Positions 1 to 6,528 of a stretch of DNA of 7,860 nt are shown one piece after another (positions within the stretch are counted from its first letter, which is position 1; every line of letters begins with the position of its first letter). The stretch comes from Planctomycetaceae bacterium (GTDB taxonomy: Bacteria > Planctomycetota > Planctomycetia > Pirellulales > UBA1268), in the NCBI GenBank assembly GCA_947440895.1, contig CANETO010000073.1, forward strand, positions 1 through 7,860, written 5' to 3'. The position numbers and the translations under genes are program-made. The notes beneath the pieces were generated by a model. The model was not told the DNA's origin, ran no database searches, and was given only the letters and a program-made list of their open reading frames with translations.

Positions 1-339
1 CGTGCGGCGTTCTGCAGGGAAGTCATCCGCTGGCTGCGATGCCCACGCCCGCGCGAGGCAGCAGCGATGGACGAAATCGAGCCCGTCGCCAGCGCCGAAC
101 GCGTCGAGGTAGTCACGGGTGTATTTCGCGCGATCACGGTCTTTCGTCAGCGCATCGAGGGCCACGAGCGCGTCGAGCGTGAACGACGTGTAGTAAAGGT
201 CGGGCCGGCCACCGCGGTTGCAGTAGCCTCCGCCGGGTGTGGCACACGAATCGAGGAACGACACCACCAGATCCGCCGCCTCGCCGAGCGTCCGTCGGGC
301 GAGGCGGGCCACCTGCAGCATCTGGAGCCGCTGGCTCAT
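1..339 (-). CDS. Prenyltransferase/squalene-cyclase-like repeat protein, 5' part only
   Basis: The first 113 codons are visible; the reading frame stays open to base 1, so the C-terminus lies outside the window. Residues 36-65 read as one repeat of the alpha/alpha-toroid family (protein prenyltransferase beta subunits, squalene/hopene cyclases): a glycine triplet, then Gly-Gly-Arg-Pro-Asp, then Tyr-Tyr-Thr-Ser and a helix rich in Leu and Ala. This pattern is closest to the repeats of Rab geranylgeranyltransferase beta chains. Too little is present to see catalytic residues such as a cyclase DxDD motif or zinc ligands. The ATG at 339-337 overlaps the TGA of the preceding gene (ATGA), and I see no Shine-Dalgarno sequence before it, so translation is probably coupled. 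Its place after a polyprenyl diphosphate synthase fits a role in binding, transferring or cyclising a prenyl chain; that is inference. Confidence 0.8.
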   Translation of the reverse strand, partial: MSQRLQMLQVARLARRTLGEAADLVVSFLDSCATPGGGYCNRGGRPDLYYTSFTLDALVALDALTKDRDRAKYTRDYLDAFGAGDGLDFVHRCCLARAWASQPADDFPAERRT

Positions 340-2138
340 GTGGTCGCAGCCGGATGCCCAGAGGCCGCCAGAGGATCGACGTGGCTTTCACGCGATACCT
401 TCGCCTCCTGCTCGCGGCAGTAGCCCTCGAAGGTCAGTTCGTTGAACATCTTCGCCAGTACCCGCCTCAGGAGCCCCTTCAAGGTGGCGTCTGAGAGACC
501 TTCAAGGGCCCGCACGGCCTGTTCCTTGTAGCTCTCCAGCAACAGTGCCGCCCTCTCGTCGGCCTTGGCCGTGCGGATCGCCTCGCGCAAACGGTCGGGC
601 GTGGCTGCGGGATGTGGTTTTCCGGAGGTGATCGCAGTGAGCATCTCGCGGTCATCGCCCCGGGCCCGCTCCGCCGCGATGGCGAGCACCACGCTCGGCC
701 GGGACTCTACGTTGCTGACGATTCCGGCGTCGTCGAGCATGTCTTCGAGGTCGTCCTTGATCTGGTAGGCGATCCCCACCGCTTCACTGTAGGCCCGCAG
801 CGCATCCGACACCTCTTCCGCCCGCCCGGCACCGATGGCCGCCAATTGGAGGGCCACGTCGAACGCCGGCGATGTCTTGAGCCGAAAGATTTCGAGCACC
901 TGGCGGCTGGCGAGCTGCGAGGGGCTGCGGCTCCACGCCAGTTCGGCCCCCTGTCCCTGGCAGAGCAGTCGCTGCGATACCGCCGCCTCACGCACGGCGG
1001 CGCGGGTGCGATCGGCATCGAGGCCCGACTCCGCCAGCAAGCGATAGCCCTCGCCGATCAGGAGATCGCCGACATTGAGAGCGATTGGCACGCCGTGCGC
1101 ACCGCAGAGCGTGGGCTCGCCGTACCGTTCGAGGTCGCCATCTTCAATGTCATCGTGAACGAGCGAAGCCTTGTGAAAACATTCCACCGCGACGGCTATT
1201 CGCTGAATCACCTCGCGGCTGGGTTCGTCGCGGCCCGAAACCGCTTTTTCGGGTGCAACTCCGGCATCCGCCTGCAACGCCTCAAACACGGCAGCGGCGA
1301 GGAAGGGCCGCCAGCGACGGCCACCGACGGACAGCCACTCCCGGCCGATCTGCTCGGCGTGGCCCACCGGTGGCCCCATCAGACGATCGAGTGCCGGACG
1401 CTCGAACCAGGTCTTGACCGTGTCGTGCAGCCCGCCAAGATCGAGCCGCCGCGACCGGTCGGCCGCCTCGAGATGAATGTAGTCCCAGACCCAGTCGACA
1501 TCGACGGTCGTGTCGATGCAGTCGTCCTGGAGCAGAGGTACGGCTACCGCCGGGATCGCCGCTGCCTGCACGTGCTGGAAAGTCTTTTCGAGCACCGGCA
1601 TGCAGCTGATGCCGACGATCGCCTCGATCGTGCCGGTCTGCACCATCGCCATCACCAGTGCCGAGCCCTCGGCCACGAGCACCGCGTAGCCCAGCCGCTC
1701 GGCCTCGGCCTGGAAATCCTGGATCGAGCAGAGGCCGCACTGCTTGCAGAGCAGCCCGAACTCATCGAACGGCGCCGGGCAGCGGTTCTCCACCCGCAGA
1801 CACTTGGGCATGAGGAGGAGCCGGCGCTCGAAGGGCACGGCGGCCAACGCGTCTCGCCACGACTCGTTATTGACGGTGACAACCGCATAATCGAGGAACG
1901 TTTCAGCCAGCCCGGCCTCGGCTAGCCCCGCCAAGGCCCGCCGACGCAGTTCGTCCATGCTCAGGGGGGGCACGGCGCGGTCGCGGGCCATCCCACGCCG
2001 GATGGCGTCACGGAGAGCGTCGCGGCCCGCCTTCGTCGAGGGGATACCTGCCTGTGGTGGCCGCGATCGGATCACGGCCGGCGGCACCGGTGGCGGCAGG
2101 ATCGCAAGCGCAATCGTCGCTGGGTCTACGGTAGACAT
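336..2138 (-). CDS. DUF116 - trans-polyprenyl diphosphate synthase fusion protein
   Basis: 600 residues in two parts. Residues about 105-225 match DUF116: Cys113, Cys120, the Cys131-x2-Cys134-x2-Cys137 cluster, a Gly-Ser turn near 158 and Cys179 in an Ile-Ser-Cys motif, probably binding an iron-sulfur or other metal centre. Residues about 255-575 are an isoprenyl diphosphate synthase: GGRRWRP at 272-278 (IPP binding), first aspartate-rich motif DDIED at 329-333, Lys421-Thr422, and second motif DDLED at 462-466. The enzyme should condense isopentenyl diphosphate into trans-prenyl diphosphates. Small Ala324 and Ser325 at -5 and -4 from the first motif suggest a long product. Met at 2138 is chosen because GAGGTG (2145-2150) sits 6 bases upstream; the frame is open to 2399, but that would overlap the ferredoxin gene. 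The protein is about twice the usual synthase length because of the DUF116 part. Confidence 0.9.
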   Translation of the reverse strand: MSTVDPATIALAILPPPVPPAVIRSRPPQAGIPSTKAGRDALRDAIRRGMARDRAVPPLSMDELRRRALAGLAEAGLAETFLDYAVVTVNNESWRDALAAVPFERRLLLMPKCLRVENRCPAPFDEFGLLCKQCGLCSIQDFQAEAERLGYAVLVAEGSALVMAMVQTGTIEAIVGISCMPVLEKTFQHVQAAAIPAVAVPLLQDDCIDTTVDVDWVWDYIHLEAADRSRRLDLGGLHDTVKTWFERPALDRLMGPPVGHAEQIGREWLSVGGRRWRPFLAAAVFEALQADAGVAPEKAVSGRDEPSREVIQRIAVAVECFHKASLVHDDIEDGDLERYGEPTLCGAHGVPIALNVGDLLIGEGYRLLAESGLDADRTRAAVREAAVSQRLLCQGQGAELAWSRSPSQLASRQVLEIFRLKTSPAFDVALQLAAIGAGRAEEVSDALRAYSEAVGIAYQIKDDLEDMLDDAGIVSNVESRPSVVLAIAAERARGDDREMLTAITSGKPHPAATPDRLREAIRTAKADERAALLLESYKEQAVRALEGLSDATLKGLLRRVLAKMFNELTFEGYCREQEAKVSRESHVDPLAASGHPAATT

Positions 2139-2144
2139 CGCGGG

Positions 2145-2150
2145 CACCTC
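2145..2150 (-). promoter_or_regulatory. Ribosome binding site deciding the start of the DUF116-prenyl synthase gene
   Basis: Read on the minus strand this is GAGGTG, 6 bases before the ATG at 2138-2136. It lies in the 52-base gap after the ferredoxin stop. It supports the internal Met over longer starts inside the upstream gene. Confidence 0.65.
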
Positions 2151-2190
2151 TCTGAGGAAAGACACAGTATGCCGTTCGGCGCCGACTTCG

Positions 2191-3123
2191 TCAGTCCGAC
2201 CCACCAGACGCCGTAGCTTCGGCAGGCCGAGCAGCCGCAACTGCCTCTTTTGCGGCTGCTGCCCGCGCCGCGGCCGCCTCCACCCGCCGCTGGATTTCCT
2301 CGGGCGAGGGTAGGGCATCGAGCACCTCGCGGGGGATCTGCGCCGCTTCCGCAAGCTTTGTAAGGCACCGCCGCCGTTCGGCCAACGCCTGGTCGGCACT
2401 CCGCTCCTTGGAAAATCGCGACTTGGCGTCGGCGCTCCGCTCCCGCAGTTTCGCGTAGATGTCGCCGCCCAGGAGCGCGGAGATGTCGACCTTCATCTTC
2501 TCGCGGTGGATGTCGGCATCGGCCACCGGGCCGCCGTCGATCGGGCCCGCGTGATACTTCGGAAACATGATCGCCACTTCAGGGCAGACCCGCGAGCAGG
2601 CCGGACAGTTGACCTTGCAGTTGGCCGGATTCTCAACGCGGAGCGTCTGGTCGGTCGCCACACCGTAGACGTCGAACAGGCAGAAGCTCAGGCACTGCAT
2701 GCAGTTGGTGCAACGGGCCGTGTCGATCACCGGAAACCAGGGTTTCCAGGATTCGGCAGTGTTGGCGACCGGCCCGTTGGCGACCGTGGCGGCGTTTGGT
2801 GGCCGGTTCATCCGTCGCTCGCCGCGGGCCTCCTCGACAACCGCGACCATCTCAGCAACGGACAGGCCCGTGACGTCGCGGACGGCTACCTCGCACTGTC
2901 CTCTCGCATCAGACACCGCGGGCGTTCCTGAAGGAAAACAGCCGATCACGATCATCGCACCGCCGGTCAACTGGTCGGCCGTGCCGGTGCCGGCCCGCGT
3001 GACGGCATACCCGCGGTCGAGGAGCGACGCGCAGATGCCGGCTCGATCTCCGCTCGGCAGCGGAGTGGCTCCCGTGCCTTCGTAGACGACCACCCGGGGT
3101 GGGAGCATCGTGGGGGCAATCAT
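2191..3123 (-). CDS. 2[4Fe-4S] ferredoxin-type protein with extra N- and C-terminal regions
   Basis: 310 residues. The central part has two complete four-cysteine sets: Cys138, 141, 144, 148 (CxxCxxCxxxC) and Cys169, 173, 176, 180 followed by Pro, the pattern of a bacterial-type ferredoxin carrying two [4Fe-4S] clusters. Residues 1-105 form an alpha/beta-looking domain (VVVYEG near 11-16, a hydrophobic strand ending IGC at 60-62) that I do not recognise. Residues about 205-300 are charged and alanine-rich, probably helical or coiled coil, and may serve as a docking tail. No signal peptide or membrane segment is visible, so it is cytoplasmic. It likely passes electrons to the radical SAM protein or to the DUF116 centre of its neighbours. 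Its ATG overlaps the stop of the upstream gene (ATGA at 3120-3123), with AAGGAA at 3131-3136 as Shine-Dalgarno. Confidence 0.88.
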   Translation of the reverse strand: MIAPTMLPPRVVVYEGTGATPLPSGDRAGICASLLDRGYAVTRAGTGTADQLTGGAMIVIGCFPSGTPAVSDARGQCEVAVRDVTGLSVAEMVAVVEEARGERRMNRPPNAATVANGPVANTAESWKPWFPVIDTARCTNCMQCLSFCLFDVYGVATDQTLRVENPANCKVNCPACSRVCPEVAIMFPKYHAGPIDGGPVADADIHREKMKVDISALLGGDIYAKLRERSADAKSRFSKERSADQALAERRRCLTKLAEAAQIPREVLDALPSPEEIQRRVEAAAARAAAAKEAVAAARPAEATASGGSD

Positions 3124-3512
3124 GATCCAGTTCCTTCGTGAGCAGCGAGCACGCCAGTCAGGACCACCTCAGCAGTGTCGGTCCGCATGTTGAGGATCTC
3201 CACCCCCTGCTTCGGCAACGGCGCATCGGCGAGTACGAAGAGCCCCTGCACCGCCCGCGGCCAGCAGGCGGCGATCCGCAATGGGCCGGTGCCGCGGGCG
3301 AGTTCCGCCAGATGCGGATCGCGGCGGGCCGCCATTTCGCAGAGATCGGGCACCATCTCGAAACCACGACCTGCGTCAGCCAGCCCGGCGAGCACGGCAT
3401 CCTTCACCGCGGGCGGCACGACCTGCGCATACGCACAGCGGCAGTAGAGAATCCGGACGGTATCGTCAGCCGGGGTGACGGGGGAACCGTTCTGCGTGTT
3501 CGAATCGGTCAT
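3120..3512 (-). CDS. Small protein resembling the N-terminal domain of heterodisulfide reductase HdrA
   Basis: 130 residues, acidic and cytoplasmic in character. A strand leads into a Cys-Arg-Cys pair near residues 25-27 (ILYCRCAYAQ); a further cysteine sits in a Pro-Asp-Leu-Cys motif, then a strand ending ACWPRAVQGLF, and near the end EILNMR. This order (cysteine after the first strand, a cysteine in the middle, an Ala-Cys-x-Pro-Arg motif, then Glu-x-x-Asn-Met/Ile-Arg) resembles the N-terminal domain of HdrA, where such cysteines bind an iron-sulfur cluster. The resemblance is by eye and moderate; no FAD-binding domain follows, so it is not a full HdrA. The start at 3512 is favoured over 3560 because AAAGG (3520-3524) lies 7 bases before it and it makes an ATGA overlap with the radical SAM stop. 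It is probably a redox partner of the ferredoxin encoded next. Confidence 0.8.
   Translation of the reverse strand: MTDSNTQNGSPVTPADDTVRILYCRCAYAQVVPPAVKDAVLAGLADAGRGFEMVPDLCEMAARRDPHLAELARGTGPLRIAACWPRAVQGLFVLADAPLPKQGVEILNMRTDTAEVVLTGVLAAHEGTGS
3131..3136 (-). promoter_or_regulatory. Ribosome binding site of the ferredoxin gene
   Basis: AAGGAA on the minus strand, 7 bases before the ATG at 3123-3121 and lying inside the end of the upstream coding region. It fixes the start despite the 4-base overlap. Confidence 0.6.
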
Positions 3513-4774
3513 CGAGAGACCTTTCCCGTGGCCGGATAGGTGCCGAAATCGTTGAACCAATAGTGCTTGGCAAAACGATACATCCAGTGCTTCTCCGGAA
3601 TCTCGCGGCCCGGGAGATCCTGGCTCGACCGTGGCGTCATCGCCAGCAGTTCCTGTCGGGCGGTGCCCCGCTGGGTTGTGTCATGGGCCCCGTGTCGGTC
3701 GGCGATCTCGAGGATCAGCCGAGGATTTTCGAGCACCACGCAGCCCCGGCTATGCGACGCGGCGGCGTCACGCATATCTTTCAAGAATGCTGACTGCGTC
3801 ACCTGCTCGTAGAACGATCCTGTGCCAACCTGTTCCACCGCCAACTGAATGATCGGGCAAGGCTCGATCCCGCCGGAAGGGCCGACATGGTGCGTGAGGC
3901 CGACCGCCATCGGGCAGAGCGCGTCTCCCTTGTCGTCGTAGTAGGCATCGACAATCGCGATCGGGAGCCGAGCCCGCTGTTCGACCACGAACTTTCGCAC
4001 GCGAACGAGTTGGTCGGGCGTGAGCGCCAACTCAGGGGAAGACTCCGGGCCGACCGGACGATAGCCGTGAAACCAGGCGTAATGCACGCCCATGTCGATC
4101 AGACGCTCGAGCCACTCCACGGTAAGCATGGTGTCGATGTTGGAACGGCAGAGGCTCGTGGCCACTCCGGTGATGAGGCGGGCGTCGAGGCAGAGTTGGA
4201 GTCCGCGAAGCGACCGGTCGAGTACCTGGCGGTTGCCACGGCGGACGTCGCTGGTTGCCGCATCCCCTTCGATGCTCACCAGCGGCGTGGCGTTGCCGAG
4301 CGCCTGCAGCCGACGGGCGATCTCGGGCGTGATCAGCTGGCCGTTGGTGAAGATTTGGAAATAGCAGTCGGGATGAGCCGCCAGCAGGTCGAGCAGCCGC
4401 GGGTGGAGGAACGGCTCACCCCCGAGCAGCCCGAAGAAGACGTTGCCGTGGGCCTTCGCATCGCGGACGATCGCGTCGAGTTCCTCGAACGGCACCATCG
4501 TTCGCGGCGCCTGCACGTCGACCCAGCAGCCCTGGCACTTGAGATTGCAGGAGTTGATCACGGAGAGATGCAGAAACGGTGGGAAGACGATGCCCTTCCG
4601 TCGCCGGGCCTTGAATTTCTCGACCGCAATCAGTCCCTTCACGCCGAAATTCCAGCCAAACTTCCAGAGGCAGTTGGGCGCCACGGAAGACAGCATGTGG
4701 CCAGCCATCTGGGGCAGGATCATAAATGGATGCTCGAAGAGGGAAAACGGGACAGCAGGAGGGCTGATCGGCAC
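3509..4774 (-). CDS. Radical SAM enzyme with extra C-terminal cysteines
   Basis: 421 residues from a GTG start. The radical SAM cluster motif is Cys76-x3-Cys80-x2-Cys83 (SCNLKCQGCW), followed by the SAM-contact motif GGEP at 118-121 and further barrel strands (FTNGQ at 142-146, VSIEG at 166-170). The C-terminal part has Cys287, Cys306 (in a GGIEPCP motif) and Cys345, suggesting an auxiliary iron-sulfur site of SPASM/twitch type. The N-terminal 65 residues, with LFEHPFM and a tryptophan- and glycine-rich stretch, look membrane- or lipid-associating, but no clear transmembrane helix is seen. The substrate is unknown; the neighbours suggest an isoprenoid or a carrier-bound group. GTG at 4774 has GGAG (4786-4789) 11 bases upstream; ATG at 4723 is an alternative, while a Met at 4927 would run through the end of the GTPase gene and is rejected. 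Confidence 0.9.
   Translation of the reverse strand: MPISPPAVPFSLFEHPFMILPQMAGHMLSSVAPNCLWKFGWNFGVKGLIAVEKFKARRRKGIVFPPFLHLSVINSCNLKCQGCWVDVQAPRTMVPFEELDAIVRDAKAHGNVFFGLLGGEPFLHPRLLDLLAAHPDCYFQIFTNGQLITPEIARRLQALGNATPLVSIEGDAATSDVRRGNRQVLDRSLRGLQLCLDARLITGVATSLCRSNIDTMLTVEWLERLIDMGVHYAWFHGYRPVGPESSPELALTPDQLVRVRKFVVEQRARLPIAIVDAYYDDKGDALCPMAVGLTHHVGPSGGIEPCPIIQLAVEQVGTGSFYEQVTQSAFLKDMRDAAASHSRGCVVLENPRLILEIADRHGAHDTTQRGTARQELLAMTPRSSQDLPGREIPEKHWMYRFAKHYWFNDFGTYPATGKVSR
3520..3524 (-). promoter_or_regulatory. Ribosome binding site of the HdrA-N-like gene
   Basis: AAAGG on the minus strand, 7 bases upstream of the ATG at 3512-3510. It supports this start over the Met 16 codons further upstream. 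Confidence 0.5.
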
Positions 4775-4785
4775 GGTAAGTGCTA

Positions 4786-4791
4786 CTCCCC
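4786..4791 (-). promoter_or_regulatory. Possible ribosome binding site for the GTG start of the radical SAM gene
   Basis: GGGGAG on the minus strand, in the 61-base gap after the GTPase stop and 11 bases before the GTG. The spacing is on the long side, so the start choice is not certain. Confidence 0.4.
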
Positions 4792-4835
4792 GTGGCGGCG
4801 AGTTTCCAACTTGCCGAATCGAGGCACCCGTCTCG

Positions 4836-5960
4836 TTATAGCCGCGCGGGGATGCGGTGCGTGGGCACGGGCCGACCGGGCCGGAAGTGTTCGAGGTGAA
4901 GAATGTCGTAGGGGAGGCTGCCGGCACAGGCTGACACCGCTGCTCGCACGGCCTGCTCGAGCACGTCCGGATCGGCCTCAGCCCGCAGGTTGACGAGCAA
5001 CCGGCCGATGTCCACCGGCTCGGCCAGCCTGTGTGAGAGGACCGGGGCGTCGGCGGTGCGGACGAGGTTGGCGGCGGCGAGTTCGAAGGGATCGCCGTCG
5101 ACGGCGAGCGTTCCCTTGAGATGCGCGATTTCGTGGCCCCTCGCCTCGAGGCTGCCGCGGATGTGCGAGAGGATCGCCATCAGCATGTCGTTGCCATCAA
5201 AGTCTGCGTCGCCGTCGGCATCGGCCGCGCCGATTTTCACCTCGGCGTTCAGCCAGCCGAGCAGCGATTCCCCGAGGGCGTAGCGGTCATAATCGATTTC
5301 GGCGATCGCGGCTGCCTGCGAGGTGTCGGTGAGCAGGTGCGCAAACCAGGGATCGAGACCGGTGCCGTCGCGGGCGGAACATTCGATGATGGTCGCGTTC
5401 GGATTCACCGCTGCGAGCGCGGCTGTCAGCCGCTCCCGCCGCGCCGCGTCGACCAGATCGCACTTGTTGATAACGATGAGCTCCGCTTCTTCGAGCTGCT
5501 TGCGGTAGATGTAGGCCACGTGTTCCGAGAGCTTCGCGGAAGCGAGTCCGAGCACGCGTTCGGCTCGCAGCGGATCGACCAGCACGCTCATCGGCGCCAC
5601 GGTGAAGCGATCGCCGTAGATCTGCTCAAGTGGCAGGGTCACCGTCGCGACGAGGTCGGTGCAGCTCCCCACCGGTTCGGCAAGCAGCACGTCGGGCGCT
5701 GTCTCCCGCGCGAGTGACTCGGCCGCCTTGACCAGCGACGTGAACCGGCAGCAGAAGCAGCCTCCGACGATCTCCTCGACAGGCATCCGATGCGCTGCGG
5801 CCAGCGCCGTATCGACAAGCCCGCCGCCCTGATCGTTCGTAATCAGGCCCACGCGGAGCCCGCGGGCGTTGAGCCAGGCTGCCAGCTGCAGGATCGCGGT
5901 CGTCTTTCCCGCGCCAAGAAAACCACCGATCATGATGGCGCGGGCTTTGGCGGTGGTCAC
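4836..5960 (-). CDS. CobW/COG0523-family GTPase, probable metallochaperone
   Basis: 374 residues. Walker A is GGFLGAGKTT at 12-21, the family cysteine motif is CFCC at 68-71 (Gly-Gly-Cys-Phe-Cys-Cys), and the guanine-specificity motif is NKCD at 165-168. These are the marks of G3E P-loop GTPases of the CobW/COG0523 group (with UreG and HypB as relatives), which bind a metal at the cysteine motif and deliver it to a target enzyme using GTP. The C-terminal part, about 200-374, is divergent and has an acidic Ala-Asp-Gly-Asp stretch near 245-255 plus two histidine-containing segments. The GTG start at 5960 makes a GTGA overlap with the lipoyl-protein stop, and AGGAG (5968-5972) lies 7 bases before it. 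The context suggests service to a metalloenzyme of this operon; the metal cannot be read from sequence. Family call is strong, target is unknown. Confidence 0.93.
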   Translation of the reverse strand: MTTAKARAIMIGGFLGAGKTTAILQLAAWLNARGLRVGLITNDQGGGLVDTALAAAHRMPVEEIVGGCFCCRFTSLVKAAESLARETAPDVLLAEPVGSCTDLVATVTLPLEQIYGDRFTVAPMSVLVDPLRAERVLGLASAKLSEHVAYIYRKQLEEAELIVINKCDLVDAARRERLTAALAAVNPNATIIECSARDGTGLDPWFAHLLTDTSQAAAIAEIDYDRYALGESLLGWLNAEVKIGAADADGDADFDGNDMLMAILSHIRGSLEARGHEIAHLKGTLAVDGDPFELAAANLVRTADAPVLSHRLAEPVDIGRLLVNLRAEADPDVLEQAVRAAVSACAGSLPYDILHLEHFRPGRPVPTHRIPARL

Positions 5961-6472
5961 GATTCGTCTCCTGAATCAGGTCGGTCGCCATCACTATAGC
6001 GGGAGGCCTGCAGCCGATCGATCTGTTCGGTGAGCAATGCGACATAGCCGTGCACGTCGAGATGGCCTGGTGTGGGCGTGCCCTGAACTGCGTAGAGCCA
6101 GCCGGCCCCGTAGGGATCGGAATGCGTGAGGCAGGCCTCGGCGGTGAGGGCGGGGTTGGCTGCCTGCAGAATGCCGTCAACCACGCAAAACAGATCACTG
6201 ACCGCCTTGAAGCCCTCGACCGTGCCGAGGCGACATCCGCCCCCGACCTGCTGTCCTGGCGTGACCTCCAGCACCATCTCCACCAGTTCACCGAGCATCC
6301 GCGTGGCGAATTTCGTAAAGCCGACGTGCCAGAGCCGCGGCGTGTCAGTGGCGTCACCGGCAGTTGCCGGCCCGCCATCCGCTGGACGCATCCAGAAATG
6401 GGACGGCGCATAGACGCAGTCGATGGGGAACCGCGCCGAAAAGTGGGCATGCCGAAAGCGGACGGTTTCCAT
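5957..6472 (-). CDS. GcvH-like lipoyl-domain protein
   Basis: 171 residues from the ATG at 6472. Residues about 50-130 match glycine cleavage H protein: GFTKFATRMLGELVE, then the lipoylation motif VEGFKAVSD with Lys89 as the modified lysine, and DPYGAGWL at 119-126. Canonical H protein is about 125-130 residues; here there are about 15 extra residues in front, a Gly/Ala/Thr-rich insert near 32-46, and a charged 40-residue tail. The protein should carry lipoate on Lys89 as a swinging arm. No glycine cleavage genes (T or P protein) are in the window, so the carrier probably serves the redox enzymes downstream. No clear Shine-Dalgarno precedes this ATG; the GTG at 6532 is in frame, overlaps the upstream stop (GTGA) and would add 20 low-complexity residues. 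The end overlaps the GTPase start by 4 bases. Confidence 0.88.
   Translation of the reverse strand: METVRFRHAHFSARFPIDCVYAPSHFWMRPADGGPATAGDATDTPRLWHVGFTKFATRMLGELVEMVLEVTPGQQVGGGCRLGTVEGFKAVSDLFCVVDGILQAANPALTAEACLTHSDPYGAGWLYAVQGTPTPGHLDVHGYVALLTEQIDRLQASRYSDGDRPDSGDES
5968..5972 (-). promoter_or_regulatory. Strong ribosome binding site of the GTPase gene
   Basis: AGGAG on the minus strand, 7 bases before the GTG start at 5960-5958 and inside the last codons of the GcvH-like gene. It settles the non-ATG start. Confidence 0.7.
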
Positions 6473-6528
6473 GGGAACGATGCTACCCGTATGCCTCGCG
6501 GCTCCGCAACCGCCTGAAACCGTGTTGG

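Noticed and set aside
612..1925. Long open frame on the plus strand (437 codons)
   Set aside because: It lies antisense to the DUF116-prenyl synthase gene, whose motifs are clear. The frame has no family features and is the kind of stop-free antisense frame that high-GC DNA produces.
2139..2399. N-terminal extension of the DUF116-prenyl synthase frame to 2399
   Set aside because: It would overlap the ferredoxin gene by about 200 bases, is low-complexity Arg/Pro-rich, and a good ribosome site precedes the Met at 2138.
3509..4774. Calling the radical SAM protein HpnH, LipA/LipS or Tes
   Set aside because: Only the shared cluster and SAM motifs are visible. The N-terminus and the spacing of the other cysteines do not match what I know of these enzymes, so no name is given.
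4775..4927. Longer radical SAM start at 4927
   Set aside because: It runs through the last 90 bases of the GTPase gene with no ribosome site; the extra 51 residues look like a shadow of that gene.
3887..4993. Plus-strand open frame of 368 codons
   Set aside because: Antisense to the radical SAM gene and the end of the GTPase gene; composition is Arg/Glu/His-rich shadow sequence with no motif.
5626..6450. Minus-strand open frame of 274 codons across the GTPase and lipoyl-protein genes
   Set aside because: It is a shifted frame of two well-supported genes and is rich in Arg, Ser and Pro as expected for a shadow.
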